DNA of 64,000 nt from Numida meleagris (taxonomy: Eukaryota; Chordata; Aves; Galliformes; Numididae). Under the pieces are notes generated by a model. It was not told the origin of the DNA. It saw nothing but the letters and a program-made list of their open reading frames with translations, and made no database searches. The stretch spans positions 86,415,491 through 86,479,490 of the forward strand of contig NC_034412.1 of assembly GCF_002078875.1 (NCBI RefSeq), read 5' to 3'. This document shows, one piece after another, positions 28,017-38,830 of the stretch. A program made the translations under genes and the position numbers. Every line of letters starts with the position of its first letter. The first letter of the stretch is position 1.

Positions 28017-28024
28017 TTACGTAA
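28017..28024. promoter_or_regulatory. palindromic bZIP site TTACGTAA in the promoter
   Basis: Exact TTACGTAA palindrome, the optimal site of the PAR-bZIP/NFIL3 group and also a C/EBP-type site. It is an AT-containing island within almost pure GC sequence, 128 bases upstream of the exon 1 donor, which places it at or near the transcription start. Function is inferred from motif and position. Confidence 0.45.
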
Positions 28025-28151
28025 CGCCTCCCGGGGCAGGTCCCGGCTCCGTCCCGCCCGCCTCACTCGGGGACGGCCGCAGCGGGACGGAGTCCGCCGC
28101 CTCCTCCGGCTGCCAGAGGCCCCGGGGCCCCGCTCCGCGCCGCCACGGCAG
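28025..28151 (+). other. KIAA0232: probable non-coding exon 1 of KIAA0232
   Basis: The right border is the donor CACGGCAG|GTAAAG at 28151/28152, a strong match to the vertebrate consensus. The left border is unknown and the position given is nominal. No start codon here joins to the main frame: exon 2 has an in-frame TAA at 44126-44128 before the main ATG, so exon 1 is 5' untranslated. A second strong donor, GCGCCAG|GTGAGA, follows at 28557/28558 and could serve an alternative, longer or later first exon. Confidence 0.5.
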
Positions 28152-28240
28152 GTAAAGCCCGGGTACGGCGGCGGGAGGGGCAGGGCCGGGGCGGCGGGAG
28201 GACGGGGCCGGGGCCTCCCTTTCCCGCCGCCGCGCCGAGG

Positions 28241-28260
28241 GCCGGGCCGGGCCGGGCCGG
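28241..28260. repeat. (GCCGG)4 pentamer array
   Basis: Four exact tandem GCCGG units just downstream of exon 1, surrounded by many GGG and GGGG runs (28160-28460). The region has high G-quadruplex potential on the plus strand, so nascent RNA could also fold. Repeat number may vary between individuals. Confidence 0.85.
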
Positions 28261-28834
28261 GGAGGCCTCCCTCGCTCCCTCCCTCCTTCCCTCCGCCGGC
28301 GGCAGGGCGAAAGGAGGAGCCGCGGGACCGGGCGGCGGGAGGACGGCTCCCCGGGCCGGGCGGGGGAGCGGGAAGAGGAAGCGGCGGGAGGGGAGAGAGG
28401 GGCCGGCCGGGGGGTGACAGCGAACGCCGGCGGCGGGCAGGGCCGGGAGGCGGGGCCGGGGGCCCGGCCGGGGTGCCCCGGTGCGAGCGGTTGGCGGCCG
28501 GCCCGGCCCCGCCCGCGGCGCTTCGCTTCGCTCCGGCCCGCGGGGTCCCGGCGCCAGGTGAGAGGCTGGGGGGAGCCGCGCCGCGGGCCGGGCGCGCCCG
28601 GAGGGGACGGGCGGAGGGAGGGCGGCGGGCGGCGCGGCTCGCGGGCAGAGAGAGCCGGAGCTCGGGCGGCCGTGACAGCGCAGCGCGGGCCCCGCTGTGA
28701 CCTTTCGGCTGCGCACCGCGGCCGCCGGCTCCGGGCAGCGCAGCGGGGCTGAGCGCTGCGGCTCGGGGCCGTGCGGGCAGCTCCCGCCGCGTCGCGGGGT
28801 TAAGGCGGGAGAGGGCCGGCGGGACTCGGGCCCG

Positions 28835-28895
28835 CTTTTTTTTCTTTTTTTTTCTTTCTTTTTTTTTTTTTTTTTTTCCGTTCCCCTCCCGGCAG
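28835..28895 (+). promoter_or_regulatory. long pyrimidine tract ending in a CAG acceptor-like site
   Basis: A 45-base unbroken pyrimidine tract, mostly T (28835-28879), one G, then a ten-base C-rich stretch and GGCAG at 28891-28895. This is the layout of a strong 3' splice site. A donor-like GG|GTGAGG follows at about 29282/29283, so the segment 28896-29282 could be an optional non-coding exon. It may equally be just a simple repeat with H-DNA potential. Confidence 0.4.
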
Positions 28896-30494
28896 CATTG
28901 TCCTTTAGGGGCCTATTGAAGGCAAAAGGCGGACAGAAAGGCTCGGGCTGCCGCCGGCGGGGGGCGGGGCTCGGCTGACGGCGGAGTGACGGCAGCCGCG
29001 TCCTATGGCCGCGCGGGGCGGGCCCGGCAGGGCCGCAGCCGCTGGCGGGCGGCGGGCGGGGCGGGGGCCAAGGTTTGCCGAAGGTTACGGCTGAATGCAG
29101 AAGTGGCGCGGCCGAGCCCCGCGCCCGCCGGAGCGGAGCCGGCTCCCCGCGACCGGCGCTGCCCGAAGCGTGGCTGCGCGCAGCCGTCCTCCGAAACTTT
29201 GAGAAAAGTGGGAGTGCGGTGCGCTTCCCCGTTTTGTCTTTGTTTTAATTGCTCGTTGCGGTACCTGGCGCTCATCCGAAGGGTGAGGACGGTGCGGTTT
29301 GTCCTCTTAGGGGAAGGCGTTCCCGTCTTCCCGTGCTTTCTGCGTGTCGGGTTGTAGCTGATAGGACCGGACCTGAGGACGCTGCGGTGCGAGCGGCAGG
29401 TTTTCCTGCCGGCCCTTGGAAGTGCTCTGCTTTATGCCCTTCTGTCGCACGCACGACTTCAGCGTCGCTGTGATGAAGAGGAAATTGCAGATCAAATTGG
29501 GTGTCCTAGCTGTCAAAAGCGCTCTCGCGGTGATTCAGTGGGTAATTGCGTGAAACAAACTATTTCACCGCAGTGCCTGAACCCAAGCAGTGCAGGATGC
29601 TTGTGGTCCTTGCCCATCTGAAATGGCCTTTTTAAAAATTTATTGTTGAAGACAAAAATATTCCTTATAAAAGTAAATGACATGTAACTCTACAGATTTT
29701 ATTTTGTACTAATCCTCCATCTGCCGCGCCTTGTCAGTATGGATGTGCTAAAATGGTCATATACAACCCCTCCCTTGCAATTAGTAAGTGTGTTGTGTAT
29801 GTATCAAAATCCCCAATCTCCAGCACAGAGCTGTAAGAGAGGAGGTAGATAACATGAATGAAGACAAGCAGTACATTGTATATTTTTAATGTCCTTCATG
29901 TTCCAAGAATTTCAGGGGAAATCCTGCTTTGAACTCTCCATGGAAAACCGCAGCAGTTGTTGTCCCTGCCACGTTGTGCTTAGCAGGTGTTCCCATGCTG
30001 ACAGCAGTGGAACTCAATCTCAGTTTGTCTGTTTCGTGCACCATTGGAGGTAATGATTCTTCCAGACCGCAGGTTCTGCAGATTGGCATTAGTTACGTGA
30101 CCCTGTAGTCCTTCTGCTCATCGGCAGGTGAATCAGAAGGAAGGGGTGAACAGGTTGATATGTGACCCCAGAGGAAAGACAGGAGGCCTTGAACATCTGT
30201 TACCTTAATATGCTGATTCCATAGCCTGCACTCCCCACTGCTTTTCTCTTGTTGCTGTTCATTGTTCTTCTGAGTAAGAGAAATGCCATAGGAGTAAAAT
30301 GATGTCAGCATTTTCCTTTGCTGCGTTGCTGTGCATCGTAGCAGGAGTAGGGATGGAGTGGGATCTGGGCACTGCTTATAACTTAGTGCCAGCTTCCCTA
30401 CTTGTCCTTCCTGAGCACCTTGTTTCTAGGTGAATAGGGGCAGTGAAGGAAGCCAAGAAGTTGGTTTTATAATGGGCGCTGGTGAATCTTCTAT

Positions 30495-31004
30495 GAGCAG
30501 TTTTGGGCACCTCAATACAGAAAGGACATTGAGGTGCTGGAGCAGGTCCAAAGAAGGGCAGCAAGGCTTGTGAAGCGCTTGGAGAATATGCCCTACGAGG
30601 AATGACTAAAGGAACTGGGGCTGTTTAGCCTGGGGAAGAGGAAGCTGAGGGGAGACCTCATTGCTCTCTTCAAATACCTGAAAGGTGATTGCAGTGAGAG
30701 CGGGGCTGGTTTCTTCTCAGTGGTGACAGGACAAAGGGAAATGGCCTCAAGTTGCGCCGGGGAGGTTTATGTTGGATATGAGGAAAAACTTCTTTAGAGG
30801 AACGGTTGTTAATCAATGGAACAGGCTCCCCAGGGAGGTGGTAGAGTCACCATCCCTGAACGTGTTTAAAAACCATTTGGATGTGGTGCTTGGGGACATG
30901 ATTCAGTGGTGGGTTGTTAGAGTTAGAGTAGAATGGTTAGGTTGTGGTTGGACGTGATGATCTTGAAGGTCTTTTCCAACCTGAGCAATTCTATGATTCT
31001 GTGA
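30495..31004 (+). mobile_element. CR1 LINE, 5'-truncated, plus strand
   Basis: About 510 bases of a CR1 non-LTR retrotransposon in sense orientation: the end of the reverse transcriptase ORF plus 3' UTR and tail. An open stretch near 30769-30957 encodes the typical CR1 C-terminal pattern, with an 'NQWNRLPREVVESPSLNVFK' segment. The end reads 'gatgatcttgaaggtctttt' and then the diagnostic imperfect octamer repeat ATTCTATGATTCTGTG. The 5' end is truncated and upstream codons are interrupted (TGA at about 30604). It is the best-preserved CR1 3' end in the window, and a fossil inside intron 1. Confidence 0.93.
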
Positions 31005-31197
31005 GATTTTACTGATTTTTAGGAATAGTACCACAGAGTCCGAATAGAATTCCTATCAATTTAGCTCAAACCGAGCAAAATCTACCACTTCAGACTACTT
31101 TCCTTAAAGAATCGTAGTAAAATGCATAATGGTGGGTATTGAGAGTGGTATATGTTAAGTATTGCCTCTAAACTCATCTAATTGATAATATATTCAA

Positions 31198-31212
31198 ATA
31201 TATATATATATA
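31198..31212. repeat. (AT)n dinucleotide run
   Basis: Fifteen bases of alternating AT about 190 bases after the CR1 tail. Simple repeat. Confidence 0.85.
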
Positions 31213-34200
31213 AAAATCCAGGGGTTTCTGTAGATGGTGTGAGAAAAAGAGCCCCATTTCCATTTATTCCTTTGTAGCTTGCTGCTTTTTTTATTTTGCC
31301 TTTTTTCTTCAGACCATGCATCAGTAGCACATCTTTCATATGTGTCTGACAGAATGCTTAAAGCCCCCAAAATTATGTAATGGTAATAGCAACTAATGGC
31401 TAATAGCTGTAGGTAATAACTTATTACTGTAAGGTGATGAGTAATAACATCTGGCGAAGCAGAATGTGATGAGGACAGCAACGGTTAGAATTCCTGTAGG
31501 CTAGGAGAGGTAGCAGGGACTGTTCTAGTTATCTGCGCTGCTGGTGGAGCTTGGAGCACAAATGGGATCCTGGGAGCTCTTTCATATGCTCTTCTTATCA
31601 GGATTGTTTCTTCTGTGTTGTGGGACAGCGAATGGAATCATACGGTTCAGCTCAAGAACAGTGACAGGCTCGTTGGTCCTTTGTAAATGTCGGTATAGGA
31701 ATGAGCTGTCTTTACATTGTTTGTCTTGTCTTGTAGTTGTTTTTCCAAGATATTCTCAGTAATATCACGATGCAACGTAAACACGTTCAAATGAATGTTT
31801 GAATGCTCAAACCAAATACGTTTGGTTGCGTATAAGTGTATAGTTGAAAAGAAATTTGGCTACTACGAGGGAAAAACATGTTTTCTGATTTGGAAGTCAT
31901 TTACCAGCCTCGTGTTAGGCAGAAATATCGGGTAACTCCGGGGCTTCCTGAGTGTTTAGGAGGAAGAGATCTGTACCAGCCAGTTACCACTTCTTTTACT
32001 ATAGGGGCTCTTGTACTTTCCCAGCAGCTGGTTGGGCACGTTGGTAGTGGATGCTGGGTGATGGAATGTGTATTTTATCATCAGGCCATTTTCACCGTTC
32101 AGTAGCATTCAGTAAAAAGATTCTCCATTCACAAAGTTCTTACTGAAAGCTCCTTCTCTAGCTTAGTCGTAAGCTACAAAAGCATTTTAGTTTTTAATCT
32201 GCTATTTCCTTTATAATTTCACGTGCAGTTAGCTGGATTTTATCACAGAAGTGTTCTTTTCCTGCATGGATTCTGCTCGTAACTGAGCTGCAGTATGTCT
32301 GCTTTGGCATCTCTCCTTCCAGGAGTTTTACTTCTCACTCAATAGTGTGGAAATTTAATTTTGAATTCATTTTTTTTTTAATTTCCCTTTTTTTTTTCTG
32401 TTGAATTTAATTTAAATTCATTTTACTGTTGTGATATTGTATGTGGTAGGTCAATTAGATCGTGCTATGTTTAAGGATAGTCTGTATGCAGACTTGCTAT
32501 AATAAATTTAATTTTCAGTGTAATTTGGAAGTGATTACATTTGTCATTTTAGTGATTATTGTAATGAGGAAGAAGTTTCAAATCTGCAGTCAGTGCCAAC
32601 TTTGCTCATGTTTGTAACTTTTTGGGCCTTATTCTAGAAAGGATCGCAGGTGAAAATTTGTACTCTAAAGAGAAATAAAATCCCCCCCCAAACACCTTAT
32701 AAATTGCACCGGGGATAAGGTCTGAACATTGCGTTATGTGACAGGGCCGAAGGAAGGTGGTCTAGCGGCTGAACCTTGGCCTGAGCCTGACGAGAGCCGT
32801 GCTGCTCTATCAGCTGTGTCACGGAGTGAATGGAAGCACGTTGTTTGGTTTGAGCGTGCCTGTGTTTCAGATGCTGTATGGAAAGGAGGAGTGGTTATGC
32901 TATTCATATATTATTAAAGTGCGTGTGGGTTGCTTTTGTTGTTGCTTTTGAGATTTAGTTAGAAGAGCGAGCTTGGTTGCAGAAGAATTCCAAAGGGATC
33001 TGTAGTTGCGTTGCAGAAGACATTCTGCGTCCTGTTAAAAGAAGTAAGGAGATAAGAGAGTGAGAGATCAGGGGCTCGCTGAAGGCGGAGGAAATAAAAC
33101 ACGCTTTCATAAAACTGTGTCGGTTTAACATCGGAACAGCAGAGCTCAGCTGCAAGATACACGCTGCAAGGTTATTCCAGGTAATGTTAGCTCAGCCAAG
33201 ATTTGGATTGAGATAATCTTTAACAGCAAAGTGGCGAAACATAGCAAAACATACACAGAGTGATTAAAGGCATTTTTTTTAGGATGTGTCATATTTGCTT
33301 TTTAAGAAAATAGTTTTGTTAGCCTAAAGGGAAAAGGCTGCTTGAAGCATCACTAATGAAGAAATGGGTAATGCATGTTGCTGCTACTGAATGAGTAATT
33401 AATTCTCACTAAATCCTTGTGACACCATAATCTGTTATTACAAACTTGAAACAAATTTGAAGACTCTGGCTGAGTGGGAGCACAACGCTAGCACCGTGCG
33501 CCGAGCTGGGGGAGCTGGAGAATGTTGGCAGAAACAGGGCAGGCTTCCAGCGACTTGTCTGACTGATAACTTTGCTCAGGAAGCTGAAGGAATGACTTGT
33601 GCTTTTTCATGGTGTTTTAGTTCAGCTGCCCGAAGATTTTGAGCTAGCAACTGTTACTAATTAGCTAAAGGTTGCTGTTCAGTGACTTCCTATTCTCCTG
33701 CTTCTGTCTTCTGGGTTAGAAGTTCACTGCCGCGTAGTTGCGTTCGGCAGCAAAGCACAGCTCCCTGTAGGAGTTCTTGGTTTTTGTTTTGTCAGAGTTT
33801 TCATAACCACTTCACTGGGAGTCATGTTGAATTGTGTGGGGTCACACAGGAGTTAGAACGCGATTCTGTAAGTCTAGCTATTAGTTTATTATTTTTTCAT
33901 ATTTATGTAGTTCTTTTTACCCGCGTCTTTGAACAGGATCTCTTACCAGCTGGAGAGAAACCTCAGAGTTCCAGTTTTTAATAACTTCATTCTTGAGTTG
34001 TGAAAGAAACACCTTGCTTAACAGTCCTGTAACTTCCTTGAAGAGGAGCAGCGTAATGCTCACCTGCTCTTTTTGTAAGAGTTCTCCTGTGGTGATAGTC
34101 TAACAGTTGGTATTTTAGTAAATGAAATTTCCAGCTATCATTTGAAGTAGCAAATACTTGATTTTTAAAAGCGATATTAACCTGTCTACCTGCTTAGTTC

Positions 34201-36734
34201 GTACACTTTTATTTTCACTAATACTTTTAATAAGGAGATATTGAAAAGACTGCGTGGTCATTTGAGTCTGTTTGTCTTTTAAACCCCTCGTGGGGCTATT
34301 TTTAAGCTTTTCAAAAAGATAGTAACTGACCATTTGAGTCACAGACCCAGTATAGAAAACCTCAACCAAGTACAGAAAACTTCAGTAGGAAGCATTCAGA
34401 AAAGAGCCACGTAGATGTTAATGAAATAGAATGTATAGTGTGGTCACTTACTGTGTAGAAATTTATATATAGCCAAATGATTGACTTTGAAAGTATAAAT
34501 AGGTGGGGAACTGCCTTTGCCTTTAAATGGACAGTAATTATTGCATGTCTGGAATACAGAATTCGTTCTCCTTTCCATTCCTGAGCTGAAAGATGCAAAG
34601 TATGCCTAAGAATAAATTCTGTATTAATTGAGTGAAATGCTGTACAGTTGCACGAAGAGTGGCTGTGGGCTGCTTCATGCGGTGGTGGTGTTCTGGCTGA
34701 CGGGAAGGGCAGCGCAGTGTTTTCTCCTGGTGATGCCCTTTGGCTGCTGGTGCTGCAGGAGGCAGGGAGTGCCTGTCCGTGTTGGCGCTGAGGCTGGGAC
34801 ACTGGAGGCAAGGCTGTTTCAGGGCTTGGTGCTTAGGCCTGCAAGCCATTACCCTGCTCTTGGGAGGGGAACAAGCTGCCCCCAAAACCAAGGTTTTGGT
34901 TTTTATTAACATTTTCTGTTTTCTTAAACCTAAGAAAGAGTTGCTGAAGAGTGGTCATTAATCGTAATCAACGGTATGCCATCTGTTGCTTCTGTATGTG
35001 TACGTAGGAAAGGATACAGGTTCTGATAAATTGTGTCTCTGTAAACAATTCTCATGGGGCTGAATAAAAACGATAGATGATGTCTCTCCTCTTTGAAGTT
35101 AGAGCTGGAGAGGGTTCTCCCCAGCTCCTCTCAGGCCCCCTAGCGATCCGTCCAAGTATTCCCTGTGTGTAATGGGTGTGAGAGGGTGAGATGTTCGTCG
35201 CAGACTTTGATCTGGTATGCTGATAGGACCTGCAACTTCAGATTTGAAGCACTTAAATCATACTGACATCTTCACTGGCAGAAAGAAATGAAACAGAACA
35301 GTCTGAAACCTGATGGTGGTGTGATACCAAAATTAAACTGATGTCTGGGGAGTTACTGTTAAGAATGACTTGAGGCACTGTCTGCTTTTTGGAGGCGTCC
35401 ATATATGCCTTCTTCTGAACTAGCAGCCGCTGTTTCTCTTGGATTCACCACACTTGGCTGATGCACAGTATTCCAGGCTAGTAGCAGCGCTTCCCAGTGT
35501 CACCAGGACGTACAATAGCATTTCCTCTACTACACCTGTTGTGGAAACTTTGTGGCAACAAAAGTTGACGGCTTATTTGTGTTTGTTGAAGACTGACCCA
35601 CCAAAGGTGACTTTTCTTCCATTTAAAACAAACTGGTTTTCAAGTTCACTGTGGAAAATACTTAAATTCCTTGCCATTAGACACCGAGTTGTATTTTGAA
35701 GCTTATTAAAAATTCTGATTTCCAAGTTAGGCGATGTGTGTCCATTTTGTTTCAGTTAGGATTTTAAAAATATTGTAGACTTGTTTAAACAAGTACAAGT
35801 GAGTTCAAGCACCAGCTTTAAGTCGAGCTTTCAGTTTAGTGCCAAATTCAGTGCTGGACAAACACTAACTAGACGGGGGGGGAAGGGGCATTGTCACGAC
35901 AGCATACCTCCATCATTTTTGTGAATAGACTCATTAGGATTGTGTTAATAGATGGGTAACCTTGTTTGGACAAATTCTTTCTGGAACGATGCAAATGTTT
36001 CTGTAGCTAGTGACAGCTGGGCGTTTGAAATCAGTGAAGCGGTATTTTCACTCCTGTAGGTTCCGACCATCTATAAATAGCTCTTGATTTGTTTAATCTG
36101 ATCTCCATGTGAAGGTGTTTTCAGAAGTTGTGAGGAGTACTGAAATGCTGGAGATAGGACCGTTCCGGCAGCTTGCAAGTACACAGTACCTAAGCTTGTC
36201 TGGTGCAAGCACACAACTAAAGCGTGCTCCCAGAAATTGCTTTATTTGTCCTGGGTGCAAGTTTTGTCAGAATTGCTCTGGACTCCCAGAAGTTTCTGGA
36301 AGTGGAACTAGTGGTTACGTGCTGCAAAATGAAGTGCTTCCTTTTGGATTTTCCTCGTCTTTTGATGTTGAGTCTTGATTTTTCCTGAAACAATTTCCTG
36401 AGCAATGCTATGAAATACTCCTGTCTTGAAGATAAAATTTGCTCACTAAATAATTGACAGCTGTTGAAACAGATTTTGCAAAACTTGTCAACTGATAGAG
36501 CTTCCGTAAGTCCTATCATGTATAGTAAAGAACCACTTCCTATCTGTCCACTGTCTGGAGACACTTCTTGCAAACCTGCTGTTCATGATAGGAACACTTT
36601 CAAAGGAGTCTTCTTGTGAAGCCACTTTCAGATCTTCTTGTACCTCTGTGAAGTGTTGGAGTTTTGATATGCGGTGGACACAGTGTGCTGTGACTGTTCT
36701 TCACAGTGCTTGCAGGTTTTGCTGCTAGGTCATA

Positions 36735-36768
36735 CTTTTTTCTCTCCCCCTTTTTTTTTTTTTTTTTT
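36735..36768. repeat. pyrimidine tract ending in 18 T
   Basis: T run, CT/C-rich linker, then 18 consecutive T (36751-36768). Low-complexity sequence in intron 1. Confidence 0.8.
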
Positions 36769-38749
36769 ACTTACATATTGTAGGTTTTTCATCTTAGGTT
36801 ACACATTTATTTTGAGGAAGTGGAGACTATTCTGGTGCTAAGAACACTGGGATCTTGGATATGCAGCTGAGCCTAGTGCAGGTGCCTCGCCTGCTGGTTC
36901 TGCTGCCCATTAGTAATTGCTCCCCAGAGCTCACTTTTTGCTTTGCTCTTTGGCAGGATTGATGTTCTGACGTTTTGTAACAAAGTCCATGTATGTTAAT
37001 AACGCGTGGCTCTATGAGCTGATCAGCTAATTGAACTCCTCCAGCTGCTTTTTTTCGAGTGTTGTTCTTGTATTATGGTGAGCATGAATGTTTTATGAGA
37101 ACAACTGTACTGCCTCAGACAAAGGCTTTGTCAAATCCAGTACTCGTCTGCATCAGCATCTGTAGGTGAGCTGTTACAGAGGAGCAGGGAAAGTGCATGT
37201 GATACTTCTCCCAAATTGCCCTCAGCCCTTCGATATTTTCTGCCTAGGGCATTTCCTTAGCCTGATGTGTTTTGCCTTGTTGGAAACTTTCAAAAGATCT
37301 CTCCTGTTCAATTTCTTTTGAATCCCATCTAAATATGTATATAGGAATATATTGTGTCTTCAGTATCTTTTGACAAGGAATTCCTGATCCTTGTTTTATA
37401 AAGCTTTGTATGCAGCTCATACTACCTTGTAGGTACTTTCGATTAAAACAACAAAAACAAAAAAACAAGCACGAAAACAAACAACAAGCCATTGAGCAAT
37501 CTCTGTCCGTGGAGAGGCACGTCTGTTTTGATATTACAGGACCAAAGTTCTGTGCAGCTGTTGCAGATAACGCCAGTGGGCAGCTAACAGCATGCAGCCG
37601 CTCGCTCGCTTTCCCCCAGCAGGGAGGGGAAGAGGATCAGAATGGTAAAGCAAAAGCTGCGTGTGAAAGCAAAGCCAAATAAACAGTTTGCAACTTCCTA
37701 CTGAAAACGTGCGTCTCTCTGCCATCTTTCTCCCAGCTTTTACTGCAGGGAACAACATACGGTATGAGACATCCCTGTGGCCAGCTGTGACCAGCTGCCC
37801 TGGCAGTGTCCCCTCCCAGCCTTTTTGCAGTCCTGTTCTCCTTGCTGGCAGGGCAGCCTGAGAAAGAGGAGGCCTTGACATGGTGTGAGCACTGCTTGGC
37901 GATAGCCTGGGCATCCCTGTGTTATCAAAGCTGGTTTGATTGCAGAGCCAAAGCACAGCTGGATACATTCTACTGTGAAGAAAATTAATTATATCCCAGC
38001 CCAAACCAACGCAAGCTCCACCCCTTGCTCTACTCACGCTACCCGATATGCTCTCATTAATCACCACCCCTCTTCCAGTCTCTTCATTTATACACAGATG
38101 TTCCTTTCGTCTGTGGACTGCGTCTGTACAATGTCCATGAAGTGCTGGTGGAGTTCATGTAGCTCCTGGCTTGGCTTCTGTCTGCGTGTGGCAGTTGCTC
38201 AGGGCAGGAAGGCAGCATGCTGTGTGGGGTTTTGGGGCACTGAAGGCAGCTCACGTCAGGGCACTGCTGCCCCTGCACTGCTGTGTTGGGTGTTCATCCT
38301 CCATCAGTTCAGGTGGTTCGTGCCGTGGAATCCCTGTGAGGCACAACTCAAATTGCAGGTTACAACAATTAAAGGTATATCCATTACAGCACTGTATGTG
38401 TGTGCAGTGAAACAGATGACTTCGGTTTTGTACTGTGGTTCAGTCCTTTGACTGCTGCAGGGTCTAAGCTTGCAATTTCATGAAATTTCTAACGTCCTGC
38501 TTAGGGACCAGACCCTGGGATTAACAGTGAGCTCAGAACTCATTGTTTTATATGAGGAACTTAGTATTAATAGGATAAAATTGTTATTCCTGCCCTGTTT
38601 CATTTCCAGTTTCTCTACACTGAATTTAGTTTGCCTTTTCATTGCCCAGTCACTGTATTTCACAAGTGACTCCTGCATTTTTCACTTATTCTGTTCGCTG
38701 TCCCTGCTAGCTTGCTGTAATTTGGTAGCTTCAGCACTGTGTCACGTAT

Positions 38750-38830
38750 CCCGCCTTCCAGGTCACTTACACGTTTGTTAAGCAATGCAGGTCCTGGTGC
38801 AGAATCCTACAGAACTGTGCTGATGACTTT
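38750..38830 (-). mobile_element. possible ancient CR1-type fragment
   Basis: The segment reading 'caggtcacttacacgtttg', followed by 'ttaagcaatgcaggtcctgg' and a 'cctacagaactg' block, resembles the part of the reverse-complement CR1 that flanks the reverse transcriptase FADD region, compare 55285-55340 in this window. Divergence is high and the boundaries are unclear; similarity could be to another CR1/L3-clade element. Confidence 0.35.

Larger units (their letters stand above)
27491..29200 (+). promoter_or_regulatory. KIAA0232: CpG island promoter of KIAA0232
   Basis: About 1.7 kb of very GC-rich, CpG-dense DNA, the only such block in the window. It carries GC-box/SP1-type runs (for example GGGGCGGGGCC near 27887), a 12-C run (27961-27972), a bZIP palindrome TTACGTAA (28017-28024) and strong splice donors after 28151 and 28557. 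I see no TATA box, as expected for a dispersed CpG-island promoter. The next plus-strand exons downstream belong to KIAA0232, so I assign the island to that gene. The exact start site cannot be read from sequence; about 27,900-28,080 is likely. The high GC content makes stop codons rare, so long open frames appear on both strands; these are not genes. Divergent transcription is possible but unsupported. Confidence 0.85.

Noticed and set aside
27936..28700. 254-codon open frame (plus) in the CpG island
   Set aside because: Composed almost only of Pro, Arg, Gly and Ala from GC-rich, stop-poor DNA; it crosses the strong donor at 28151 and lacks an ATG start at its left end.
28063..28716. 217-codon open frame (minus) in the CpG island
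   Set aside because: Mirror of the plus-strand artefact, with the same low-complexity composition and no recognisable domain.
32745..32830. GC-richer stretch resembling a tRNA
   Set aside because: No consistent cloverleaf and no canonical B-box (GGTTCGANTCC) found.
34362..34912. Overlapping minus-strand open frames of 149 and 124 codons
   Set aside because: Different frames over a GC-richer patch; no family resemblance and no splice-bounded conserved block.
37534..38451. Overlapping 177-codon (minus) and 171-codon (plus) open frames in intron 1
   Set aside because: Checked for LTR or retroviral gene content; no gag, pol or env motifs, no direct long terminal repeats, and no recognisable protein on either strand.
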